Assembly: GCA_900553225.1 (NCBI GenBank) | Contig: USCV01000032.1 | Coordinates: 1-16,712 of the forward strand | Length of the DNA stretch: 16,712 nucleotides | From: an uncultured Clostridium sp. | Lineage (GTDB): Bacteria; Bacillota; Clostridia; TANB77; CAG-508 | Reading direction: 5' to 3' | Part shown: one piece after another, positions 7,648 through 14,659 of the stretch | How the letters are laid out: every line of letters starts with the position of its first letter | Position numbering within the stretch: the stretch's first letter is position 1 | Position numbers and translations under genes: made by a program | The notes under the pieces: model-generated | Seen by the model: only the letters and a program-made list of their open reading frames with translations | The model's database searches: none | Told to the model about the DNA's origin: nothing

Positions 7648-8205
7648 TTAACTTAATTTATTTTCTATCCATTCCCCTTTATCTGTTCCATTACCAGCTA
7701 GCCAGTATTGCTTTGATGATGCATCTGGCTTTACTGAATATGTAATAGTTGCAAAAATGTCACTTTTTTTAGCCCCAGGATAATATTCTTCAATGCCATC
7801 TATATTCTTTTTTATTTCCTCAAAATCAACAATCTTTACTGAATCTACTCTATAATCAAGTAATTTAGTAGGTATTTCAGATTGTAACTCTGACTCTGAT
7901 TTTAACTCTTCAAGCCATACTTTCTTTACTGTTTCTTCATTAGAAGTTTGAGAAATATTTTTATCTGTGCTACTTACATTATTTGTAGCTTTTGTTGTAT
8001 TATCTGTTGTACCATTTATATCATTTGTATTATTTTCATTTATACTGCTATTATTAGACTCCTTCATTATTTGATTTTCCACTTTATTTTCGCCCTTATT
8101 TTCCGTTTCAACCTTGTTACTGCTAGCTGTACATCCTGTTAAAACAAATAATGTAACTCCTAATAATATAATCATTAAATTTTTTACTATTTTATTCTTA
8201 TTCAT
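7648..8205 (-). CDS. Putative lipoprotein with a frameshifted C-terminus
   Basis: A 185-residue exported protein. I chose the ATG at 8205 over one 14 codons further upstream because AAGAGGT stands 6 bases before it and it gives a classic signal: MNKNK, a hydrophobic core, then the lipobox LTGC with lipidated Cys25. Residues about 26-90 are a low-complexity Asn/Thr/Ser/Glu-rich linker. The remaining C-terminal domain reads YSVKPDASSKQYWLAGNG and matches no family I recognise. The frame stops at 7648. The next frame, 7652 down to a TAA at 7587, encodes WLKEQNGKYSVESSGTGW, which looks like the natural end of the domain. One extra A at about 7653 would explain the break, and no CGG is involved. 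It has its own strong promoter. Confidence 0.7.
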   Translation of the reverse strand: MNKNKIVKNLMIILLGVTLFVLTGCTASSNKVETENKGENKVENQIMKESNNSSINENNTNDINGTTDNTTKATNNVSSTDKNISQTSNEETVKKVWLEELKSESELQSEIPTKLLDYRVDSVKIVDFEEIKKNIDGIEEYYPGAKKSDIFATITYSVKPDASSKQYWLAGNGTDKGEWIENKLS

Positions 8206-8263
8206 ACAAATACCTCTTTCTTTATTTATTATTTTATATTTTCTCAAAGAATTTTATTATTCT

Positions 8264-8292
8264 AATATATATAGCTTTTTATGCTTTGTCAA
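8264..8292 (-). promoter_or_regulatory. Sigma-A promoter of the lipoprotein gene
   Basis: On the minus strand TTGACA (8287-8292, a perfect -35) and TATATT (8264-8269) are separated by 17 bp. The -35 box overlaps the comF stop codon. The predicted start lies about 50 bp ahead of the lipoprotein ATG at 8205, which supports that start choice and makes the gene separable from the recD2-comF unit. Confidence 0.7.
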
Positions 8293-8936
8293 TCTTTTGC
8301 TATAGTAATTATTCCTACCTCTTTACAACCCGCTTCTTTTAAAACTTTACTACATTCATTTGCTGTACTTCCTGTAGTATAAATATCATCTAATAGTAAG
8401 ATCTTTCTATCTATTATTTTTTGCTTATTTATTACTTTGTATACACCTTTTATGTTTTCGCTCCTCTGCTTTTTATCTAATGTACTTTGTGCAACAATAT
8501 TTTTATCTTTTTTTAAAATATCGACTTGTAATTTTATCTTTCCTATTTCATCAGCTAAAATTCTTGCTATTAATTCGCTTTGATTATATCCTCTAACTTT
8601 TTTTCTTTCTTTATGAATTGGTACCGGAATTAAAAAATCGTACTGTTCTATAAATTTTATATTTTCTTTATTCTTCAAAACAGCCTCTGTAAAGGTTCTA
8701 TATAAATAAACTTTATTATTAAATTTATAGTCTATAATTTTCTCTCTAATAATTCCCTCATATTTAAAAATATATAAATGCCTATTATAATTTTTATTAT
8801 AACTATCAATTTTATTAATTGCTTCTAAATTCACTATTTTTTCACATTCGTTACATATATATTTAGTGTTTAGTTTTCCACAAAATCCGCATATCGGTGG
8901 AAAAAATAAATCAAGAACACGTGTTAAGATTTTCAT
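8289..8936 (-). CDS. comF: ComF family protein (phosphoribosyltransferase fold)
   Basis: A 215-residue protein of the ComF/GntX family, linked in Bacillus to uptake of transforming DNA and in other bacteria to single-strand DNA handling and recombination. Cys16, Cys19, Cys28 and Cys31 (CGFC and CNEC) form the expected N-terminal zinc finger. The C-terminal phosphoribosyltransferase motif LLLDDIYTTGSTANECS is intact near residue 180, and PVPIHKERKKVRGYNQSELIA is interrupted by no frame break. It starts 27 bp after recD2 with AGGAGA as ribosome binding site, so the two are probably cotranscribed. That pairing is common in clostridia. Confidence 0.93.
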   Translation of the reverse strand: MKILTRVLDLFFPPICGFCGKLNTKYICNECEKIVNLEAINKIDSYNKNYNRHLYIFKYEGIIREKIIDYKFNNKVYLYRTFTEAVLKNKENIKFIEQYDFLIPVPIHKERKKVRGYNQSELIARILADEIGKIKLQVDILKKDKNIVAQSTLDKKQRSENIKGVYKVINKQKIIDRKILLLDDIYTTGSTANECSKVLKEAGCKEVGIITIAKD

Positions 8937-8963
8937 TTTTTCTCCTATCTCGCGCCCCTATAC

Positions 8964-11180
8964 CTAATTTTTTAATAGCTTTTCTTCTAAACCGGTGTTT
9001 CTCTTTTTTATATCTTCATTTTGAATCATATAATTTATAATGTTAGAATTTCCAACAATTATTAACATTTTTTTTGCTCTAGTCATACCAGTATAAAGTA
9101 AATTTCTAGTTAATAATATTGGTGAAGCCTGTGCAATAGGCATAATAACTACGTCAAATTCACTTCCGCTGTGCTTTATGTACTGTAATTGCATATGCAT
9201 GTTCTATTTGTTCTAAATCTTGGTATGGATACCATGATGTCTTATAATCATCAAACTGAATTTTTATTTTTTTTTCAGTGTCATCAATGTAAGTAATTGT
9301 TCCTATTTCTCCATTAAATACTCCTGCTCCTGTTTCATAGTCAGGTTCTTTTTTCTCCCAGAAAATATCGTAATTATTCTTAATTTGCATTACTCTATCG
9401 CCAACTCTATATATTGTTCCCATACTTATTTTTTCAGGAACTCCTTCTTTTTTGGGGTTCAATTTATCTTGTAAAACCTTATTTAACTCTTTAGTTCCTA
9501 AAATGCCTTTTTTTGTAGGAGTAATAACTTGTATATTCTTAAAAAAGTCGTAATTTCCATACTTTTTTAATCTTCCATTGCATAAAGATATAACTTGCTC
9601 TAAAATTTTTTGTTGATCTGCTTCTTGAATATAGAAAAAATCCTCTTTTGTAGTTTCATTTATTTCATCTTTTTTTATAAAATATTCCCCGCTATTAACT
9701 CTATGGCTATTTATAATTATTTTACTTTCTGCAGCTTGTCTAAATATTTTATTTAATGTTATTGTTGTAATTTTTTTAGAATTTATAATATCACTTAAAA
9801 TGCTTCCTGGTCCAACTGATGGTAATTGATTTACATCTCCCACAAGCACAAGCTTTGTTCCCAGATACACAGCCTTAACCACATAGCTCATTAAAAACAA
9901 ATCCACCATTGACATTTCATCTATAATAATAACATCTGCATCTATAGGTGTTACATCATAATTGATATTTGTCATCTTTCCTTCTTCTTCAATTTTTCCT
10001 ATTTCTAATAATCTATGTAAAGTCATTGCTTCTTGATTAGTTACAATAGTCATTCTTTTGGCTGCTCTTCCGGTTGGAGCACATAAAACTGTTTTCTTTC
10101 CATTCTTTTTATATAATTCAATTATTAATTTTATAATTGTTGTTTTTCCGAGTACCAGGTCCCCCAGTAATAACACATACATTATTATCATTTACAGCTT
10201 CTATAGCTTCTTTTTGTTTATCTGATAAGAAAATATTAGTTTCTTTTTCTATCTTTTTTAATTCTTTATCAAATGAACTAATTTTTTTTATATTCTTAGC
10301 ATTATCTAACAAACATAGCTTTTCAGCAACAGTTTCTTCTGCTTTATAATAATAAGATAAGTACACCCATGATTTATCATCTTTTTTATCTATAACAATT
10401 TCTTCTTTTACTTTTAAATCTATTAAACTATTTTCTATTTCTTCTTCATTCACTCCTAGAAGACTATTAACAAATTTATACAAATCTTCTTCTGAAACTC
10501 TACAATGCCCATTATATGTTGCTCTTATAAGTGCATATTTTATTCCACTTTTAATTCTTTTTTCATTGTTATATTCGATTCCTATATCCATAGCAATTTT
10601 ATCAATTTGCTTAAAATCTACATGATTTGCTACATCAATTAATATATAAGGATTTGCCTGTATTTCTTCTATTGCATTTGTTCCTAACTCTTTATATACA
10701 TTTTTTGCATTTTGCGCACCTATTCCGAACTTTTCTAAAAATCCTACAATTTGCCATAATTCCCAATTTTCATTAAATTCTTCAGCCATTCCGAATTGCT
10801 TTAGCTTCAGTAATTCCTTTTATTTGAGCTAGTTTTGTTGGTTCAAATTTAAATATAGCTATAGTTTGTTCTCCAAATTTATCTACAATTTTTTTTGCAG
10901 TAGCTGGGCCAATTCCTTTTATTGCACCATTTCCTAAATACCTTTCTAAACTACTTAGTGATTGTGGCATTATTTTTTCAAATGTATCTATTCTAAATTG
11001 TCTTCCATATTCTTGATGTGTAACAAATTTTCCAATTAGACTCAAATTATCTCCAATATGAATAAATGGTAAATAACCTACAATTGTAAATTCTTCTTCA
11101 TCTGTTTCAAGAACTGCTATTGTATAACTATTTACTTCATTTTGATAAATTATCTCTGTTAATTCTCCTTTTAGTTCCAA
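8964..11180 (-). CDS. recD2: RecD2-type 5'-3' DNA helicase, read through three +1 shifts at CGG
   Basis: The gene codes for a 737-residue SF1B helicase only if the frame shifts by +1 at three in-frame CGG triplets (10793-10791, 10150-10148, 9168-9166). Without the shifts translation stops after 132 residues. In the full product an N-terminal domain carries helix-hairpin-helix segments (KGIGPATAKKIVDKFG). Helicase motifs follow in order: Walker A GGPGTGKTT (338-346), Ia CAPTGRAAKRM, II IIDEMSMVD, III LVGDVNQLPSVGPG, V TVHKAQGSEFDVV (G671) and VI LLYTGMTRAKK. Length and motif set match intact RecD2, so this does not look like a decaying pseudogene. The start is TTG, with AAGAGG upstream. comF follows. 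Alternatives are sequence error or recent inactivation. Confidence 0.85.
9166..9168 (-). other. CGG frame-break site 3 in recD2 (GCA CAG CGG A)
   Basis: The in-frame CGG is followed by A. Reading GGA after dropping C gives HKAQGSEF, the conserved helicase motif V, with exact spacing. Reading CGG as Arg gives two more codons and a stop. Confidence 0.85.
10148..10150 (-). other. CGG frame-break site 2 in recD2 (GGT ACT CGG A)
   Basis: Dropping the C yields GGPGTGKTT, a perfect Walker A. The invariant glycine must come from GGA, and the fixed loop length excludes a -2 shift, which would insert an extra residue. This is the site that best fixes the direction and position of the shift. Confidence 0.9.
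10791..10793 (-). other. CGG frame-break site 1 in recD2 (GCA ATT CGG A)
   Basis: Codon 130 in frame from the TTG start is CGG. Dropping the C gives EAKAIGMAEEFNENW, continuous with the RecD2 N-terminal domain. Without a shift translation ends two codons later. The residue is less conserved than at sites 2 and 3, so the exact amino acid here is less certain. Confidence 0.75.
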
Positions 11181-11373
11181 TCTTTTACATCCTCTTATTT
11201 CTTATATTTTTTAATCCTTATTATAAATTTAATATACAATTTCAATCTACAATAAGTAAAAATTTATATCTCTTAAACAATTTTTTATATTATATATTAT
11301 TATTTTTAAAATGTCTATTCATGTTCGTAACATAAATATTTTTTTTACATATACTATTGTAGGAGGCGTTATT

Positions 11374-11727
11374 ATGGTTAATTTTATATTAAATAGCCTA
11401 CTATGGATATTAGCTTTATATGGCTTATTTGAAATTATTAGAACAATAATTAATTTATATACATATACGAATTTAAAATCAGACGGAATTTATTTGATTG
11501 TTGCTGTAAAAAATCAAGAAAATAAAATTGAAGTATTTATGCGTTCTTTATTATTTAGATTTTTATATGGTAGTGAAGATTATCTTTCTAATATAATTGT
11601 AACAGACTTAGACTCGACAGATAATACGAAAAAAATATTACATCATTTAGAAAAAGACTATGATTTTATTAAGGTTGCAAATTGGAAAGAATGTAAAGAC
11701 ATTATTGATAATGTTACTACTAACTAA
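11374..11727 (+). CDS. Small membrane-anchored glycosyltransferase-like protein
   Basis: A 117-residue protein with one N-terminal membrane segment (about residues 3-26) followed by the start of a GT-A/family 2-like fold: YLIVAVKNQENKIEVFMRSL, then IIVTDLDSTDNTKKILHHL. The DLDSTDNT segment resembles the D-x-S-x-D-x-T nucleotide-sugar loop of family 2 glycosyltransferases. The protein is too short for a complete catalytic domain, and the family appears naturally short in clostridia, so activity is doubtful. I chose the ATG at 11374 because AGGAGG ends 8 bases before it; an in-frame ATG 21 codons upstream has no such site. The gene diverges from recD2 and converges on rarA. Confidence 0.7.
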   Translation: MVNFILNSLLWILALYGLFEIIRTIINLYTYTNLKSDGIYLIVAVKNQENKIEVFMRSLLFRFLYGSEDYLSNIIVTDLDSTDNTKKILHHLEKDYDFIKVANWKECKDIIDNVTTN

Positions 11728-11747
11728 ATATGAATTTTAAATTATTA

Positions 11748-11840
11748 TTACTAGTTATCTTAAAACAAATATATTACACTTATTTGTATACAATAGATTA
11801 CATTAGTCTCTATGGTATAATTCAAAAAGATAACTAGTAA
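11748..11840. other. 93-bp element bounded by a perfect 14-bp inverted repeat
   Basis: TTACTAGTTATCTT (11748-11761) and its exact complement AAGATAACTAGTAA (11827-11840) enclose 65 bp. Inside are two more inverted repeats: ACAAATA/TATTTGT (11765-11771 and 11781-11787) and ATAGA/TCTAT (11793-11797 and 11809-11813). The whole could fold as a three-way junction. It fills the intergenic space between the convergent glycosyltransferase-like gene and rarA. It lacks a clear U-run and an obvious target-site duplication. Confidence 0.55.
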
Positions 11841-11868
11841 CTTATTTATTAATTTAATTTTTCAATCA

Positions 11869-13102
11869 TTATATATCTTCAATATAATACTTAGTTCCAA
11901 GCATCTTATCTGGTAAATATTGTTGCTCTACCATATGTTCTGGATAGTTATGTGGATATTTATAACCAACTCCATATCCGTGTTTTTCCATTCCTTCTGC
12001 TGGTGCATTTCTGATATGCATTGGAACTTCACCTGTATCTTTTGTTTTTACATCTTCTAGCGCTTTATTTATTCCAACATAGGTTGCGTTAGATTTTTTA
12101 GATGTTGCAACATATACTGCCGCTTCAGATAAAATAATTCTTGCTTCAGGCATACCAACCATATTTACAGCTTGCATAGCAGAAGTTGCAACAACAAGTG
12201 CATTTGGATTTGCCATTCCTACGTCTTCTGATGCACAAATAACAATTCTTCTTGCTAAAAACATAGGATCTTCTCCACCATTTAATGCTCTTGCAAGGTA
12301 AAAAATAGTAGCATCAGGATCACTTCCACGCATTGACTTTATAAAAGCACTAATATTATCATAATGACTGTCACCATTTTTATCAAAAACAGCTTTTCTG
12401 CTTCTAATACTATCTGCCGCAATTTCATTAGTAATATGAATATATCCATCTTCTTGCATTCCGCGTTGTTAACACTGCCACTTCTAATCCATTTAAAGCT
12501 GTTCTTACATCTCCATTTGAAACCTCAGCAATTTTTCTAATCGTTTCATCTTCAATTTTTATTTTATAATTTCCAAGTCCATTTTTACTAATTAAAGATC
12601 TTTTTAATATTCTAAAAATATTTTCTGCATTAAGAGGTTCAAGTTTAAATACCATAGACCTTGAAATTAGAGCTTTATTTACTTCAAAATAAGGATTTTC
12701 TGTAGTTGCGCCAATTAAAATTACAGTTCCATTTTCAACATATGGAAGAAGCGCATCTTGTTGTAATTTATTAAATCTATGAATTTCATCTATAAATAAA
12801 ATACATCTTCCACTTGGATTCAAAAATATATTTTTAGCATCTTCGATTGCCTTTTTTATATCACTGATTCCTGCAGTAACAGCATTAATTCTTGTAAATT
12901 TGTATTTTGTAGTTTGACTAATAACTCTTGCAAGAGATGTTTTACCACAACCTGGTGGTCCCCACAAAATAATACTAGACAACCTATCTGCTTTTATTGT
13001 TCTATATAAAATTTTGTCTTTTCCTAAAATGTGTTCTTGTCCCACATACTCATCTAAAGTCTGTGGTCTCATTCTATATGCTAACGGTTCAGATAAATCC
13101 AT
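11869..13102 (-). CDS. rarA: RarA/MgsA replication-associated AAA+ ATPase, read through one +1 shift at CGG
   Basis: The gene codes for a 410-residue protein if the frame shifts +1 at the CGG at 12463-12461; without it the product ends at residue 224. The AAA+ domain shows Walker A WGPPGCGKTS (47-56), Walker B LFIDEIHRF (near 105), sensor 1 IGATTENPYFEVN and the sensor 2 segment GDVRTALNGLE. The tetramerising C-terminal domain shows HYDNISAFIKSMRGSDPDA and CASEDVGMANPNAL. The break falls between the two domains. RarA acts at stalled replication forks. It starts 10 bp after ruvA stops, so the two are cotranscribed. Both halves are well conserved, which argues against a decaying pseudogene. Confidence 0.87.
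12461..12463 (-). other. CGG frame-break site in rarA (ACA ACG CGG A)
   Basis: Codon 214 in frame is CGG followed by A. Dropping the C gives LTTGMQEDGYIHITNEIA, joining the AAA+ domain to the C-terminal domain. The glycine is in a variable linker, so the restored frame is clear but the identity of the inserted residue is not constrained by conservation. Confidence 0.8.
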
Positions 13103-13112
13103 TTAAAATCAC

Positions 13113-13715
13113 CTACATTCCTAAGATTTGTAAACCTTTTTTTATTAGTTCTTCTACTGAGAGATTATTAATTTCTATTTTTTCAAAAACCTTTTCAATT
13201 TCTTTTCTATTATAACCAAGCACTTGTAAAGCAGATATTGCATCTTCTAATTTATTATTTTCTTCAATATCATTATTGATAACTTCATTTGCTTTATTCT
13301 CTACAGCTTGGGTTGTTTTTAACTTATCCTTTAACTCTAAAACAATTCTTTGTGCAGACTTTGCACCAACACCTGGAATTTTAGTTAAAGTTTTTAAATC
13401 ATTAGTTATAACAGCTAATGCAAATTTAGAAGGTTCAAGTGTAGCAAGCATTCCAAGTGCAGTTTTTGCACCAATACCACTAACGGAAATTAGTAATTCA
13501 AACATACTTAATTCCTCAGCAGAATTAAAGCCAAAAATACTAACATCATCCTCTCTTACTTTTACATATGTATGTATTTTAATAATTTCGCCAACATTTC
13601 CTAATTTATCGATTGCAGATTCAGACATAAAAACTTTATATCCAATTCCATTAACATCAATAATTACATACCCTATCATTTTATATTCTAATTTACCTTT
13701 AATATATGCAAACAT
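13113..13715 (-). CDS. ruvA: Holliday junction branch migration protein RuvA
   Basis: A 200-residue protein that binds Holliday junctions as a tetramer and loads RuvB. The N-terminal OB-fold begins MFAYIKGKLEYK and includes VIDVNGIGYKV. Two helix-hairpin-helix motifs follow, SVSGIGAKTALGML and IPGVGAKSAQRIVLELK. The RuvB-interacting C-terminal domain shows EDAISALQVLGYNRKEIE. Length is typical. The ribosome binding site is weak; AAAGGA is too far upstream and only GGTAAAAAATT precedes the ATG. The start is fixed by family alignment and by an in-frame stop just upstream. rarA follows instead of the usual ruvB. Confidence 0.95.
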   Translation of the reverse strand: MFAYIKGKLEYKMIGYVIIDVNGIGYKVFMSESAIDKLGNVGEIIKIHTYVKVREDDVSIFGFNSAEELSMFELLISVSGIGAKTALGMLATLEPSKFALAVITNDLKTLTKIPGVGAKSAQRIVLELKDKLKTTQAVENKANEVINNDIEENNKLEDAISALQVLGYNRKEIEKVFEKIEINNLSVEELIKKGLQILGM

Positions 13716-13770
13716 AATTTTTTACCAGATTATAAAAATAATCAAAATCCTTTCTCATAAACTTTTAACT

Positions 13771-13798
13771 ATTCTAACACAAATTTAAAATTTTGCAA
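13771..13798 (-). promoter_or_regulatory. Sigma-A-type promoter of ruvA-rarA
   Basis: On the minus strand TTGCAA (13793-13798) and an extended -10, TGTTAGAAT with core TAGAAT at 13771-13776, are 16 bp apart. The -35 box sits in the left arm (13788-13798) of an inverted repeat, AAATTTTGCAA with TTGCAAAAATTT (13806-13817), which could be a small operator or a hairpin. Confidence 0.5.
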
Positions 13799-13889
13799 TA
13801 CTTTTTTGCAAAAATTTGTTTGTTTTCTTGTTTGCTTCAATAATTTTAATATATCATTTTCACACAATATAGATGCAAATAAAAAAATT

Positions 13890-13918
13890 GTATAATTTCA
13901 CAAATTTACGGAAAACTA
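13890..13918 (+). promoter_or_regulatory. Candidate sigma-G promoter of the dodecin-spoVA operon
   Basis: GTATA (13890-13894) and AAAACTA (13912-13918) are 17 bp apart and match the sigma-G consensus (GHATR, CATWMTA) at 5/5 and 5/7 positions. A start about 7 bp downstream would leave a leader of about 20 nt before the first gene. spoVA operons are sigma-G dependent in Bacillus. The match is modest. Confidence 0.35.
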
Positions 13919-13945
13919 AGATAAAAAACAAATGGAGGTAATCTT

Positions 13946-14155
13946 ATGGAAAAACATATAATTATAACTGGTTCATCTACCACATCATGGAAAGATGCAA
14001 TAACCAAAACAATCGAAGAAGCATCAAAAACAATAGACTATTTATCTAGTGTAAAAATTATAGAACAAAGAGCAAAGATAAGCGGCAAGAAAATAGAAAA
14101 ATACTATGTAGACTTAGACATAACATTTACATTAGATAGGGATAGAAACAAATAG
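13946..14155 (+). CDS. Dodecin-like protein without the flavin-binding residues
   Basis: A 69-residue protein of the dodecin fold, which forms hollow dodecamers that store flavin or coenzyme-type ligands. Conserved family pattern: GSSTTSWKDAITKTIEEASKT, then VKIIEQRAKISGKKIEKYYV and a closing TFTL strand. In flavin-binding dodecins a tryptophan precedes the FEV segment and a glutamine follows in the HYQV segment. Here the equivalent positions appear to be Ser (YLSSVKI) and Tyr (EKYYV), so flavin stacking seems lost. TGGAGG precedes the ATG, and the stop codon merges with the spoVAC ribosome binding site. As first gene of a spoVA operon it is likely made in the forespore; a role in spores is inference. 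Confidence 0.78.
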   Translation: MEKHIIITGSSTTSWKDAITKTIEEASKTIDYLSSVKIIEQRAKISGKKIEKYYVDLDITFTLDRDRNK

Positions 14156-14168
14156 GAGGTAAAGTATA

Positions 14169-14612
14169 ATGGATCCATTAGAAACAAAAACAACGTATAG
14201 TAACTATGTAGATCAAAAATCCCCAAACTCTCCAATACTAAAAAACTGTTTTAATGCCTTTTGGGTTGGAGGATTAATTTGTTCAATTGGACAAATTATA
14301 ATGGATTTTTGCAAATACAAAGGATTAGATCAAACAAGTAGTTCAACTATAGTTTCAATAATACTAATTGGAATTGCAGCAATATTAACTGGGCTAAACA
14401 TCTTCAATAAAATAGGAAAATTTGCTGGTGCTGGCTCTTTAATACCAATTACAGGTTTTGCAAACTCAATTGTATCACCTGCAATTGAATATAAATCAGA
14501 AGGATACGTAATGGGAGTTGGTGGAAAAATGTTTACGGTAGCAGGTCCTGTATTGGTATTTGGAATTTCTGCTTCAGTTATTATAGGAATAATTGCTACA
14601 TTCTTTAAGTAG
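14169..14612 (+). CDS. spoVAC: Stage V sporulation protein AC
   Basis: A 147-residue integral membrane protein of the spore inner membrane channel that moves dipicolinic acid into the forespore and out during germination. In Bacillus SpoVAC behaves as a mechanosensitive channel. Hydrophobic segments are visible at about residues 30-50, 58-78, 88-105 and 122-145. The signature FAGAGSLIPITGFANSIVSPAIE is split here as FAGAGSLIPITGF plus ANSIVSPA, and is shared with SpoVAE, showing common ancestry. AGGAGGT lies 7 bp before the ATG, overlapping the end of the dodecin-like gene, so translation is probably coupled. The frame is intact and length is typical. Confidence 0.93.
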   Translation: MDPLETKTTYSNYVDQKSPNSPILKNCFNAFWVGGLICSIGQIIMDFCKYKGLDQTSSSTIVSIILIGIAAILTGLNIFNKIGKFAGAGSLIPITGFANSIVSPAIEYKSEGYVMGVGGKMFTVAGPVLVFGISASVIIGIIATFFK

Positions 14613-14659
14613 CACTAGTATAAATTCGTTTATAAAAAATAGATAAAGGAGGATTTATT

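Noticed and set aside
11311..11373. Upstream ATG for the small glycosyltransferase-like gene
   Set aside because: The internal ATG at 11374 has AGGAGG at good spacing and starts the hydrophobic anchor; the 21 extra residues look like untranslated leader.
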